A stretch of 61,831 bases of DNA from JBGVMW01 sp045125095 (lineage in GTDB: Bacteria > Bacillota > Clostridia > Lachnospirales > Lachnospiraceae), in assembly GCA_045125095.1 (NCBI GenBank), contig JBGVMW010000059.1, positions 1 through 61,831 on the forward strand, read 5' to 3'. Under the pieces are notes generated by a model that saw only the letters and a list, made by a program, of their open reading frames with translations, was not told where the DNA came from and searched no databases. The translations under genes and the position numbers were made by a program. Positions 15,365 to 24,168 of this stretch are shown piece by piece. The stretch's first letter is position 1; each line of letters begins with the position of its first letter.

Positions 15365-16600
15365 ATGGCTTGTAGAAAAGATGGTAAAGGAAGAGTTTTA
15401 AGAAAAGGCGAGCATTATCGTAAGACGGATGGTAGATATTCATATATTTACACAGACCCGTTAGGCAAACAGCGAACCATATATGCTAAGTCCTTGGTTA
15501 CATTGAGACAGAAAGAGGAAGAATTAGTTCGTGATCAGATGGATGGACTTGATGTGTATACAGCAGGTTCGGCAGATGTGAATTTCTTATTTGACAGGTA
15601 CATATCAACCAAGTCTGAGTTAAGAAGTACCACATATGCGAATTATGTTTATACATGGAATCATTTTATCAGAGACACATTTGGTAAGAAGAAAATAAAG
15701 GATGTGAAGTATTCTGATGTTTTATTCTTCTATACGGATTTGATTCAGAATCAGCATCTGCAGGTGAATACCTTAGAGAGTATCAATACAGTTCTCAGAC
15801 CGGCATTTCAGTTGGCGGTAAGAGACGATATAATAAGGAAGAATCCCGTTGATGGTGCATATGCCGAAGTGAAAAAAAGGAATGGCGGTTCAAGGAAGAC
15901 AAGAAGAGCTTTGACAGTGGAGCAGCAGAGAGCCTTTATGGGGTATGTGGCAAACAGTCCCTTCTTTTTCCACTGGTATCCGTTCTTTACATTTCTATTA
16001 GGAACCGGATGCAGAATTGGAGAAGCGATTGGTATCCGTTGGGATGATGTGGATATGGAAAAGAGAATTATCAACATTAACCATAGCCTGACTTATTACT
16101 CAAGAGCAGATGATTCTTTTAAATGTGAGTTTCGTGTATCAGAACCAAAGACGGAGGCTGGCATCAGAGAGATACCCATGATGGAGCCGGTGTATGAGGT
16201 TTTGAAATCAGAATGGGAACGACAGCAGGAAGAAGGATTCTGTGAAGAGAATGTTGATGGTATGACGAATTTTATTTTCACAAACAGATTTGGAATGCCA
16301 CACAATCCGGCAGCAGTCAACAGAGCAATCAAGAGAATTGTTGATGCACACAATTCAGAAGAAGAGGTTAAGGCAAAAAAGGAGAAGAGAGAACCGGTTA
16401 TGATACCAAGGTTTTCGTGTCATATTTTCCGTCACACCTTTGCTTCGAGATTTTGTGAAAATGAAACTAATGTAAAGGTAATACAGGGTGTAATGGGACA
16501 TGCGGATGTTACAACGACGATGAACATTTATGCCGAAGTCAATACTGATGTTACCAGAGAATCGCTTGAGAATTTAGCAAAAAATATGAATGTATTTTAG
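15365..16600 (+). CDS. int: Tyrosine integrase (Tn916 Int-like)
   Basis: 411 residues: an N-terminal arm-binding domain (about 1-60, KGEHYRKTDGRYSYIYTDPL), a SAM-like core-binding domain (about 70-170) and a C-terminal catalytic domain. The catalytic residues visible are Arg in GTGCRIGEAIG, Lys in SEPKTEAG, HxxR in HIFRHTFASRF, His in MGHADVTTT and Tyr in NIYAEV. It would integrate and excise an element through att sites. TTGACCAAA repeats follow the gene. Its promoter is probably the regulated one at 15109. The gene appears intact. Confidence 0.95.
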   Translation: MACRKDGKGRVLRKGEHYRKTDGRYSYIYTDPLGKQRTIYAKSLVTLRQKEEELVRDQMDGLDVYTAGSADVNFLFDRYISTKSELRSTTYANYVYTWNHFIRDTFGKKKIKDVKYSDVLFFYTDLIQNQHLQVNTLESINTVLRPAFQLAVRDDIIRKNPVDGAYAEVKKRNGGSRKTRRALTVEQQRAFMGYVANSPFFFHWYPFFTFLLGTGCRIGEAIGIRWDDVDMEKRIININHSLTYYSRADDSFKCEFRVSEPKTEAGIREIPMMEPVYEVLKSEWERQQEEGFCEENVDGMTNFIFTNRFGMPHNPAAVNRAIKRIVDAHNSEEEVKAKKEKREPVMIPRFSCHIFRHTFASRFCENETNVKVIQGVMGHADVTTTMNIYAEVNTDVTRESLENLAKNMNVF

Positions 16601-17037
16601 AAAAGAGTCCTCTATGGTTGAGGACAAATGCATCTGACCAAAAAATTTGGGAAAGACCAAGTTTTGACCAAAAAGTGCGATGAAATCGAAAAGAATGACA
16701 AAGAAACGCACAGAGGTTTTGGAAAGAGTAAAAACAAGTTTAATTGAATATAAATCGGTTTAAATCACCTCCCCAAAAGCTCCCGACGATGAAGTCGTTA
16801 GATAAGTAATTGACGGATTTAGATGTCACTAATTGTCAAAAGAAGCCATATTCGTCCATCCAGGACACAAAAGTATGGCATTCTCTACGGCACGTATAGG
16901 GCTTGTATGAACCGATTTGGTCTTGACCAATGAAAATCTCAGACATTAAATGACATGATTTGGTTCTGAGAAAAGCGGTCAAAAAGAAGAAAATGAAATA
17001 ATTTGTTAGTTCTGAGGAAAGTTAGAACGAGCTTAGA
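16601..17037 (+). other. Non-coding stretch after the integrase with GACCAAA repeats
   Basis: No convincing gene was found. GACCAAA-type repeats occur at 16635-16645, 16654-16660, 16664-16674 and around 16923, with an inverted GGTCAAAAA at about 16976; TTTTGACCAAA also occurs at 15315. These may be integrase arm sites or part of an old attachment region. CGAC-gatgaa-GTCG near 16785 is a small hairpin. The exact att core cannot be seen from one side only. Confidence 0.35.
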
Positions 17038-17082
17038 GACACTTATGTTTCAGTAGAAATACTGGCGTAAGTGTCTTTTTTT
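17038..17082 (+). terminator. Rho-independent terminator
   Basis: GACACTTA / TAAGTGTC stem with an inner CAGTA-gaaa-TACTG hairpin, then seven T. It isolates the integrase region from the parA region downstream. Confidence 0.85.
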
Positions 17083-17124
17083 GTTTTCAAAAGCATTGGT
17101 AGATGATTGAAGGAGGTTTCACAC

Positions 17125-17610
17125 ATGCAGGAAAGAGAGACGAAGAAAAGCCCACGAGCTCCAGATTGGGACAAGTATTTGAATGATGAGAATTATCACG
17201 ACTTTGTAACCTATGCAAAGGGAGCCAAAATGTACAGCCTAAATTATTGGACATTTGTAAGGCTGGCAAAAGAGGCAGGAGCTAGTTGGCCGCTTAGGAA
17301 AACAGCGGTTGTAGATTTACTTGTCTTGGATGAGTACATGGAGAACAACAAACGAGAGGCGGATCAAGCCGGAAAGGGACGACTTATGGCATCTAGAAAA
17401 AATATTGATGATATGAATGAAGCAGTAAGAAAAGGAAAGAAGTTTATGCGAATTGATGAGGCAAAGGATTTCTTTTCAGTAGGAAAGCATACCGTAGAGA
17501 AATGGGCTAAGGATGCTAAAGCAGTATATAAGATTAATGGCGTTAAGCTTGTAAACATTGAGAAAATTGAGAGATTTTTGGAAGCATTTGTAGTCGAGGA
17601 GGATGATTAA
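17125..17610 (+). CDS. Tandem-domain excisionase-like protein (two DUF6462-type units)
   Basis: 161 residues holding two copies of the unit seen in the 14860 protein: YAKGAKMYSLNYWTFVRLA ... VVDLLVLDEYMEN (about 36-78) and RIDEAKDFFSVGKHTVEKWA ... KLVNIEKIERFLEAF (about 112-158). Each unit is a small HTH with a following strand. GAAGGAGG lies 8 nt before the ATG at 17125. It is 2 nt ahead of the parA start, so it belongs to the replication/partition operon, probably as a regulator. Confidence 0.7.
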   Translation: MQERETKKSPRAPDWDKYLNDENYHDFVTYAKGAKMYSLNYWTFVRLAKEAGASWPLRKTAVVDLLVLDEYMENNKREADQAGKGRLMASRKNIDDMNEAVRKGKKFMRIDEAKDFFSVGKHTVEKWAKDAKAVYKINGVKLVNIEKIERFLEAFVVEEDD

Positions 17611-17612
17611 TT

Positions 17613-17655
17613 ATGTGTAAGGTTATTAGTGTAGCAAATCAAAAAGGCGGAGTAG
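17613..17655 (+). pseudogene. parA: parA, 5' fragment (interrupted in the P-loop)
   Basis: ATG at 17613 opens MCKVISVANQKGGVG, the exact start of a ParA/Soj ATPase up to the middle of its deviant Walker A (KGGVGKT). The frame then enters the RIT element and stops at 17693. The remainder of parA resumes with GKTVSC at 21116, directly after the element. The 5' piece alone has no function. Confidence 0.9.
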
Positions 17656-17740
17656 GTTATGAAAAGTTGTACATTATGAAAAGTTGGAAATAAAAATCTT
17701 TATAAATAAAGGTTTCTTTAATTGATTAACTTTCCATAAT
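17656..17740. repeat. Left end repeats of the RIT element
   Basis: TTATGAAAAGTTG occurs at 17657 and again at 17674, and an inverted copy (AACTTTCCATAAT) at 17728-17740. These are probably recombinase binding sites; the same TTATGnAAAGTT motif recurs at the right end. Confidence 0.7.
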
Positions 17741-17790
17741 GCATCACGATTTAAGTGTATCTATATCAAATCACTTAAGGAGGAATGCAA

Positions 17791-19002
17791 ATGGAACAGA
17801 TGACATTGCAGCAACTAATCAATCAAACCAAGGAGGCACTCATTGAAGCTGGTGCATCCAACTATTACCAAAACGTATTTAAAACTCTCTCAAAGCAACT
17901 TTTGCTCTATGCCGAAGAACATAACACGGATTCTTTCAGTATGGACTTCGGATTGCAGTTTTTAGAAGACCATTATTCCATGTCGTCTAAAATCGAGCAG
18001 AAGAAATGGTGTGCAGCCTATTCTCGTTGTATTAATGCTTTAGCTGAATACCAACGTTCAGGAAATGTGACTTTATATCTTGTTATGGATAAAAGAGCAT
18101 ACACTTTTCCTGACAGTTTCAAAGACAGTGCTGAAGCATACCTCTCTCATCGAGAGAAAATAGGAATCATAAAAAAATCGAATAAGGTTTTCCGTTTATA
18201 TTTGAAACGATTTTTTGTATTTTTGAAAAAGAAGAATATATCTTCTTTGGATACGCTGTCTCTTAAAGATGTTTTGGATTTCATGACATCACTGAGCTGC
18301 TATGAAAAACCAACCGTAAATCATACAATGCGAGCAGTTCGATATTATCTGAAATACTGCTATGAGAATGGTTTTATGAATAAGGAGATGTTTTCCAAAC
18401 TTCCCAATCCTCATTACAACAGGCAAAGCCGTTTACCTTCATCGTATACTGCGAACGAAGTGAAGAAACTTCTTGACTCGATTGATCATGGAAACCCTTG
18501 TGGAATCCGTGATTACGCAATCATTCTTTTGATTGCAAGACTCGGGCTTCGTAGCAGTGATGTCGCAAATCTCAGATTTTCCAACATCGATTGGGAAAAA
18601 GAGGTGATCCGATTGACTCAGGTAAAAACCGGTAATCCGCTGGAACTTCCCCTGCTGGAAGATGTGGGCGAAGCAATCATCAATTATCTAAAGAATGCGA
18701 GACCAAAAACCGATTCGGATCATGTGTTTGTGAGACAGGTACCGCCTTATACGAATTTCACCTCAAATGCAGTCGGTGGTCTTGTAAGGGTTCATCTCCA
18801 GAAATCCGGAATTCATCTTGAAGGGAAAAAGAAAGGTTCCCATACACTTCGTCATAGTCTTGCGAGTCGTCTGTTAGAGCATGAGATTCCACTTCCGGTC
18901 ATTTCAGAAATCCTGGGACATACGACTACCGAAACCACGATGACATACCTCCGTATTGACATCAATGAGCTTAGAAAGTGTGCATTGGAGGTGGCTATCT
19001 AA
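17791..19002 (+). CDS. RIT tyrosine recombinase A
   Basis: 403 residues. N-terminal SAM-like domains (about 1-210), then the catalytic domain with Arg in ARLGLRSSDVANL, Lys in QVKTGNPLELPL, HxxR in HTLRHSLASRLLE, His in GHTTTETT and Tyr in MTYLRID. All five key residues are present, so it should be active. The start at 17791 is chosen over 17785 because AAGGAGG lies 7 nt upstream. It is the first and longest of the three, as in other RIT elements. The recombinase B gene begins one base after its stop. Confidence 0.9.
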   Translation: MEQMTLQQLINQTKEALIEAGASNYYQNVFKTLSKQLLLYAEEHNTDSFSMDFGLQFLEDHYSMSSKIEQKKWCAAYSRCINALAEYQRSGNVTLYLVMDKRAYTFPDSFKDSAEAYLSHREKIGIIKKSNKVFRLYLKRFFVFLKKKNISSLDTLSLKDVLDFMTSLSCYEKPTVNHTMRAVRYYLKYCYENGFMNKEMFSKLPNPHYNRQSRLPSSYTANEVKKLLDSIDHGNPCGIRDYAIILLIARLGLRSSDVANLRFSNIDWEKEVIRLTQVKTGNPLELPLLEDVGEAIINYLKNARPKTDSDHVFVRQVPPYTNFTSNAVGGLVRVHLQKSGIHLEGKKKGSHTLRHSLASRLLEHEIPLPVISEILGHTTTETTMTYLRIDINELRKCALEVAI

Positions 19003-19003
19003 C

Positions 19004-19990
19004 ATGACAAGGATCAGAAAATCTCCAACAATGACTGGCCCATTTGCTGAAGTTGCTCAGGAATTCATCCAGTATAAAAGAAGTGCTGGTTTTAAATACG
19101 CAAATGAACCGAAATGTTTATCACGATTTTGCCGTTTTAGTGAGGAACAGGGCGTCACGGAAATAGAAATATCCCGCTCTCTTGCTGAAAAATGGACTGC
19201 ACCCAGAGAAGACGAATCAGAAAAAAGCCGTTCGCACCGCATTACCTGTATAAGGCAATTTGCTATCTACCTGAATAATCTTGGATATGATGCTTATATC
19301 GTACCGGAAGTAAAAGGTTTGAATCATAATTCATTTGTTCCCTATATATTTACGCACGAACAGATAGCGTCTGTGATAAAAGCTGCTGATGAGACAGAAC
19401 CACGGGAAGTAGCCAGAAACATGCATCTAGCATTACCGGTGATATTTCGTATTCTCTATGGCTGCGGACTTCGTGTATCTGAAGTTGTCAGCCTTCGCTA
19501 CAAGGATGTAAATCTCAAAGATGGGATTCTTACAGTCCGTGAAGCAAAAACTGACCGTGACCGATATATCCCATTATCCGATTCCGTGAAAGAAGCCTGT
19601 ATATCCTATGCGGACAAAATCTGGTGGGAAAAAGACAGTGACTTTTTCTTCCTTGCACCCGACAAGACCATGATCAGTCCTATGACTGTATATCAAAGAT
19701 ATCGTAGGTACCTAGAAGTTGCAGGTATTTCGCATGGTGGAAAAGGTCAGGGACCTCGTCTGCATGATATCCGCCACACATTCGCAGTTCACGTTTTACA
19801 AAAGTGGATCAAAGAGGAATCTGATCTTACAGCCATGCTCCCAATTCTTTCCACATATATGGGACACAAAACAGTACGTTCAACAGCGCAGTATCTGCGC
19901 CTGACAGCCGAAGTTTATCCCGAACTGATGAAGAAAGTAGAAAAGTCCTGTGCATACGTTATTCCGGAGGTATACCATGAAGGAAACTGA
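19004..19990 (+). CDS. RIT tyrosine recombinase B
   Basis: 328 residues. Catalytic signature: Arg in GCGLRVSEVVSL, Lys in REAKTDRDRYIPL, HxxR in HDIRHTFAVHVL, His in MGHKTVRST and Tyr in AQYLRLT. The N-terminal half holds the core-binding helices (FIQYKRSAGFKY...). ATG at 19004 with GGAGG upstream inside the end of gene A. The gene C start overlaps its last 14 nt, so translation is coupled. Confidence 0.9.
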   Translation: MTRIRKSPTMTGPFAEVAQEFIQYKRSAGFKYANEPKCLSRFCRFSEEQGVTEIEISRSLAEKWTAPREDESEKSRSHRITCIRQFAIYLNNLGYDAYIVPEVKGLNHNSFVPYIFTHEQIASVIKAADETEPREVARNMHLALPVIFRILYGCGLRVSEVVSLRYKDVNLKDGILTVREAKTDRDRYIPLSDSVKEACISYADKIWWEKDSDFFFLAPDKTMISPMTVYQRYRRYLEVAGISHGGKGQGPRLHDIRHTFAVHVLQKWIKEESDLTAMLPILSTYMGHKTVRSTAQYLRLTAEVYPELMKKVEKSCAYVIPEVYHEGN

Positions 19991-20990
19991 TTTTGCACGA
20001 TATCTGACTCAGTTCCTTTCAATGTATCTTCCGGGTCAAGTCGGCAGTAAACGTAATACTCAGTTAGCGTACAGGGATTCATTCTCTTTATTTTTAAGAT
20101 ACTGCAGAGATCAGGAGAATCTTTCACCGGAAAAGATAACGGTTGCAAAAGTAGATAGGGAACTGATCCTTCGCTTCTTGCAATGGCTTGAAGATGAACG
20201 CCACTGTAAATCAGCTACAAGAAACCAGAGGCTTGCCGCTATCCATTCATTCTTTAGCTTTTTAATGGTGGAAGAACCGCAGTATATGCAGCAAAGTCAG
20301 AAAATCCTGGCTATTCCGATGAAAAAAACGGACAAGCCTCCACTCATGTATCTTCCCTTGGATAGCATTAAGGGTTTGTTGGAACAGCCTGACAGGACCA
20401 CTAGCCAAGGGAAAAGAGATGCTGTGCTACTGTCACTTTTATACGATACAGGTGCAAGAGTTCAGGAGCTTGTAGACTTAAAAGTCTGTGATGTTGCTTT
20501 GAATGATACTGTTACCATCATACTTACAGGCAAAGGTGGAAAGAGTCGTATTGTTCCCGTGATGAAACCAACAGGGGAATTACTCAAGCAATACATTGAA
20601 GGATCCGGATTATCTTCGCCAGCGTATAACCGTACCCCCTTGTTTACTAATCGTGGAAACAACCCTTTAACAAGAGCCGGTGTAACATATATTTTGAAAA
20701 AATATGCTGAACAGGCTCAGGCAGCCGGAGTAAAAGATATTTCTGGTGAGATCACTCCTCACTGGTTGCGACATAGCAAAGCAATGCATCTGCTTCAATC
20801 TGGTGTCAATCTTGTTTATATCAGAGATTTACTTGGTCATTCTGACATTTCAACAACTGAAATTTACGCACGGGCAGATGAAAAGATGAAACGGAAAGCT
20901 TTGATGGAGGCTTACAACAGCCCAGCATCTGATGAATTACCGACATGGAAGAAGGACAAAGACCTTCTTGATTGGTTGAAATCGCTGTAA
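19977..20990 (+). CDS. RIT tyrosine recombinase C
   Basis: 337 residues, XerC/D-like. Catalytic signature: Arg in DTGARVQELVDL, Lys in TGKGGKSRIVPV, HxxR in HWLRHSKAMHLL, His in LGHSDISTT and Tyr in EIYARAD. ATG at 19977 follows GGAGGT. The three recombinases are thought to act together on the element ends, but their division of labour is not known. Confidence 0.9.
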   Translation: MKETDFARYLTQFLSMYLPGQVGSKRNTQLAYRDSFSLFLRYCRDQENLSPEKITVAKVDRELILRFLQWLEDERHCKSATRNQRLAAIHSFFSFLMVEEPQYMQQSQKILAIPMKKTDKPPLMYLPLDSIKGLLEQPDRTTSQGKRDAVLLSLLYDTGARVQELVDLKVCDVALNDTVTIILTGKGGKSRIVPVMKPTGELLKQYIEGSGLSSPAYNRTPLFTNRGNNPLTRAGVTYILKKYAEQAQAAGVKDISGEITPHWLRHSKAMHLLQSGVNLVYIRDLLGHSDISTTEIYARADEKMKRKALMEAYNSPASDELPTWKKDKDLLDWLKSL

Positions 20991-21004
20991 GAAGTTTCTC
21001 CGAA

Positions 21005-21115
21005 TTATGCAAAGTTCAAAGAGCCTATACACCTTGTATAATCAATAAAGTGTGGGCTCAACTTTGCATAATAACTTACTTTCCATAACCAACTTTATGT
21101 GAAGCTTCGCATAAC
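21005..21115. repeat. Right end repeats of the RIT element
   Basis: TTATGCAAAGTT (21005-21016) and AACTTTGCATAA (21060-21071) form a perfect 12-bp inverted pair, extended by GAGCC/GGCTC; further inverted copies are ACTTTCCATAAC and CTTCGCATAAC, the latter ending at 21115. They mirror the left end. The structure may also stop transcription leaving the element. Confidence 0.7.
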
Positions 21116-21865
21116 GTGGGGAAGACAGTTTCTTGCGTAAATTTAGGTATTGGACTGGCTCGTGAAGGGAAGAAAGTGCTGTTAATTGATGCAGATCCAC
21201 AGGGTTCACTTTCTATCAGCTTAGGTATTGAGGAACCGGATAAATTAGATGTTTCTCTTGCAACTATCATGATGAAGGTCATAAACGATGAGCCTATTGG
21301 AGTTAAGGAAGGTATTCATCACCATGAGGAAGGGGTAGATATTCTCCCGGGAAATATTGAATTATCTGGGCTTGAGATTTCCATTAACGGAGTAATTAGC
21401 CGTGAGACAATTCTTCGTCAGTATGTTGATATGATGCGCAAGGAATATGAGTATATCATAATCGACTGCATGCCAAGCTTAGGGCTTCTTACTATTAATG
21501 CATTAGCTTGTGCTGATTCTTGTTTGATTCCAGTACAGAGTGCTTATCTTCCGGTTCGTGGATTACAGCAGTTAATCAAGACCATTGGTAGAGTGAAGAG
21601 ACAGCTGAATCCAAAGCTTAATATTGAGGGCATTCTTCTTACTATGGTTGATAATAGAACAAATTATGCCAAGGATATTGCTCTTCAGGTATATGATGCA
21701 TATTCATCAAGCATCAAGGTATTTGATCAAGAAATTCCATTATCAGTAAGAGCTGCAGAGATTTCTGCAGAGGGAAGAAGCCTTTATGTATATGATCCAA
21801 AGGGTAAGGCAGCATTTGCTTATACTGCACTTACAAAAGAAGTTTTAGCAGGGGAGGGCAAGTAG
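21116..21865 (+). pseudogene. parA: parA, 3' fragment after the RIT element
   Basis: The frame continues GKTVSCVNLGIGLAREGKKV, then LLIDADPQGS (Walker A'), the YIIIDCMPSLGLLT Walker B region and LIPVQSAYLPVRGLQQL, to the normal ParA C-terminus. A GTG at 21116 could restart translation to give MGKTVSC, but the first strand and the signature KGG of the P-loop would be missing, so ATPase activity is unlikely. Precise excision of the RIT element would restore the gene. parB starts 1 nt downstream. Confidence 0.9.
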
Positions 21866-21866
21866 T

Positions 21867-22796
21867 ATGGCAACAAGACCTGGTCAGAAAATTAAGATGA
21901 CAAGTATTGATGAATTGCTTTGTGTTCCAGAGACAGAGGGAACAACGGAGCTTGATATAAGAGCAATATATCCATTTGAGAATCATCCCTTTAAGGTCCT
22001 TGATGATGAAAAGATGGAAGAACTCGTAGATAGTATTAAAGCAAATGGTATTCTCACTCCGGTCATTGTAAGGCCGGATGATGAGGGTACATATGAAATG
22101 ATTTCAGGACATCGTAGATTGCATGCAGCTGAAAGGGCTGGACTTACTAAGATTCCTGCAATTATCAAGGAACTTACTGATGATGAATCGACTATTTTGA
22201 TGGTGGACGCGAACATCCAACGAGAAGAGATTCTTCCAAGTGAAAAGGCATTTGCTTATAAGATGAAGCTTGATGCAGTTAAACGTCAGGCTGGAAGACC
22301 TAAGAAACTAACAAAAGAAGAGCTTGCAAATAATTCCGCCCAAGTTGGGCGTAATTTAGAGTCTGCTGATTTAGTAGCTCAGCAGGTTGGAGAAAGTAGA
22401 ATGCAGCTCAGAAGATATATCAGATTAACAGAACTTATTCCAGAGCTTCTTGAGTGGGTAGATGCTAAAAGGGTACCGCTAAATACAGGTGTTGAAATGT
22501 CTTTCTTTTCAAGGGAGATTCAAGGATGGCTCTATGAATATTGTCGTGAGAATGGGATTCCTAAATGGAATGAGATTGCTGATTTAAGAACGGGAACTAA
22601 TCAGACAGAACTTACTCAGGAGCAGTTGATTCAGTATCTTTGTAAGAATCAGCCGACTCCACCGGATCCTAAGAAGATTACATTTACACAGAGAAAGCTG
22701 AATCAATATTTTCCTAAATATATGTCAGTGAATGAGCGCGAGCAGATTATTATTGAATTGCTTGAAAAATGGAAGGAAGAACATGGGGAGGATTAA
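21867..22796 (+). CDS. parB: ParB/Spo0J-family partition protein
   Basis: 309 residues. The N-terminal ParB CTPase domain (about 28-115) reads IRAIYPFENHPFKV, then ISGHRRLHAAERAG (arginine-rich nucleotide motif) and DANIQREEILPSEKAFAY. An HTH follows (VAQQVGESRMQLRRYIRLTE), then a variable C-terminal part. It loads on parS and slides as a clamp, guided by ParA. No palindromic parS of the chromosomal type was spotted. It is intact although ParA upstream is not, so partition is either lost or served by ParA in trans. Confidence 0.9.
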   Translation: MATRPGQKIKMTSIDELLCVPETEGTTELDIRAIYPFENHPFKVLDDEKMEELVDSIKANGILTPVIVRPDDEGTYEMISGHRRLHAAERAGLTKIPAIIKELTDDESTILMVDANIQREEILPSEKAFAYKMKLDAVKRQAGRPKKLTKEELANNSAQVGRNLESADLVAQQVGESRMQLRRYIRLTELIPELLEWVDAKRVPLNTGVEMSFFSREIQGWLYEYCRENGIPKWNEIADLRTGTNQTELTQEQLIQYLCKNQPTPPDPKKITFTQRKLNQYFPKYMSVNEREQIIIELLEKWKEEHGED

Positions 22797-22799
22797 AGG

Positions 22800-23153
22800 A
22801 TGCAACTTGGATATTATTATCGCCACGAGGCGGATCAATACAACTTTATTAGAATACCTAAAGTAATGATGACAGAGGATTTATTCTCAGCTATGTCATT
22901 TCAGGCTAAAATCCTGTACGGTCTTTTGCTAGACCGTATGGGCATGGCTCAGAAGAATAATTGGATTGATGAAGAGAACAGAGCTTATGTTGTTTATCAG
23001 ATTGCAGAGATAATGGCAGATATGAATATCTCAAAGCAAAAAGCCGTTAAGAGCTTAGCGGAGCTTGTAGATATGGGTTTAGTAGAGAAGAAACAGAGAG
23101 GTCTTGGAATGCCAAGTCTTCTATATATAAAGAAGTTTACTGTAGAGCAATAG
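22800..23153 (+). CDS. Short RepA_N-domain protein
   Basis: 117 residues matching only the N-terminal domain of RepA_N initiators: YNFIRIPKVMMTEDLFSAMS, then FQAKILYGLLLDRM, NWIDEENRAYVVY and the winged-helix end KAVKSLAELVDMGLVEKKQR. It ends after this domain and lacks the C-terminal region found in the next gene. It may be a truncated duplicate or a regulator of replication that competes for the origin. It starts 3 nt after parB. Confidence 0.8.
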   Translation: MQLGYYYRHEADQYNFIRIPKVMMTEDLFSAMSFQAKILYGLLLDRMGMAQKNNWIDEENRAYVVYQIAEIMADMNISKQKAVKSLAELVDMGLVEKKQRGLGMPSLLYIKKFTVEQ

Positions 23154-23221
23154 GTGTTGGAAATGGAACTTCTAGAAGTATGAAATATAGACTTCTGGAA
23201 AATTAGGAAGGAGGAAATCAA

Positions 23222-24163
23222 TTGAGTCAGAAAATAGAATATCAATATTTTTATGGAAATGAATCTGACATGTATACCTTTTACCGGATACCTAAGTTGC
23301 TCATTACAGATGAAGCCTTTAAGACATTGACCAGTGATGCAAAGATTTTGTATGGATTAATGCTCGATAGAATGAGTCTATCCTCGAAAAATGGCTGGTT
23401 TGATAAGGAAAATCGCGTATATATTTACTTTTCAATTGAGGACACTATGGAGTATCTGAACGTTGGAAAGAATAAGGCATTAAAGACGATTCAGGAGCTT
23501 GATCAGGATACTGGAATAGGGTTAATAGAGCGTGTAAAGCAAGGCCAGGGAAAACCTGCCATTATATATGTAAAGAATTTTGTAACTGAAGCTGCAGAAA
23601 AAAGTGGTTCTGAAGTTTACAATGTAAACCTCAAGACTCCCACAAATGAAACCTCTAGAAGTTTACAGGATAAACCTCAAGACGTTTACAAATCAAACTC
23701 TAATAATACTAATATTAATAATACTGAGTTTAATAATACTGAATCTAATCTTATCTTATTGATGGATAAACCGATGGGATTGAAGTCAGACATAGATGTA
23801 AATGCATATGCAGAATTAATCAGGGAGAATTTGGAGATAGACCAATTGATTGCTAATAATCCATTTGATGCTGAGATGCTACAAGGAATCTATGAGCTAG
23901 TTCTTGAAACAGTTGTTTGCCAGAGAGACACAATCGTGATTGAGGGAACGTCATATCCAATAAGCATTGTTAAAAGTAAGTTTTTGAGGCTTAATTCATC
24001 TCATGTGGAATATGTAATGGATTCTTTGAAATGTACCACTTCAAAAATTAGAAATATCAAGAAGTATTTGCTGGCATGTCTGTTCAATGCACCAACAACA
24101 ATGAGCAGTTACTATCAGCAGGCTGTAAATCATGATTTTCCGCAGTATGCGAAAGCGAGGTAG
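23222..24163 (+). CDS. repA: Replication initiator, RepA_N family with DUF6017-like C-terminus
   Basis: 313 residues. The N-terminal winged-helix domain (about 1-120: YTFYRIPKLLITDEAFKTL ... KILYGLMLDRMSLSSKNGW) binds origin repeats. An Asn/Thr-rich linker (about 155-180) follows, then a C-terminal domain (AYAELIRENLEIDQLIANN ... KYLLACLFNAPTTMSSYY). RepA_N initiators start theta replication in low-GC plasmids. The start is TTG with AAGGAGG upstream. The linker is encoded by direct repeats and AT-rich DNA that look like the origin itself. Confidence 0.88.
   Translation: MSQKIEYQYFYGNESDMYTFYRIPKLLITDEAFKTLTSDAKILYGLMLDRMSLSSKNGWFDKENRVYIYFSIEDTMEYLNVGKNKALKTIQELDQDTGIGLIERVKQGQGKPAIIYVKNFVTEAAEKSGSEVYNVNLKTPTNETSRSLQDKPQDVYKSNSNNTNINNTEFNNTESNLILLMDKPMGLKSDIDVNAYAELIRENLEIDQLIANNPFDAEMLQGIYELVLETVVCQRDTIVIEGTSYPISIVKSKFLRLNSSHVEYVMDSLKCTTSKIRNIKKYLLACLFNAPTTMSSYYQQAVNHDFPQYAKAR
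23612..23755 (+). other. oriV: Probable replication origin inside repA
   Basis: Two 26-bp direct repeats, GAAGTTTACA-N4-AAACCTCAAGAC, at 23612-23637 and 23658-23683, then a third partial GTTTACA at 23684. They are followed by an AT-rich segment with repeated AATAATACT (23700-23745). In RepA_N plasmids the origin often lies between the two domains of the rep gene, which is exactly this position. Confidence 0.65.
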
Positions 24164-24168
24164 AGAGT

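Larger units (their letters stand above)
17656..21115 (+). mobile_element. Recombinase-in-trio (RIT) element inserted in parA
   Basis: A 3,460-bp insertion with ends GTTATGAAAAG... and ...CATAAC (read inward on the other strand GTTATGCGAAG), carrying three tyrosine recombinase genes in one direction with tight or overlapping junctions. That is the definition of RIT elements. It splits the codons for the ParA P-loop. Flanks GTAGG and GTGGG overlap by a few extra bases relative to an intact KGGVGKT, consistent with a short duplicated or exchanged core of about 5 bp. Confidence 0.85.

Noticed and set aside
16850..16960. Possible 3' end of a host gene serving as an attachment site
   Set aside because: No frame reads as a recognised gene end, and the matching half-site on the other side cannot be seen.
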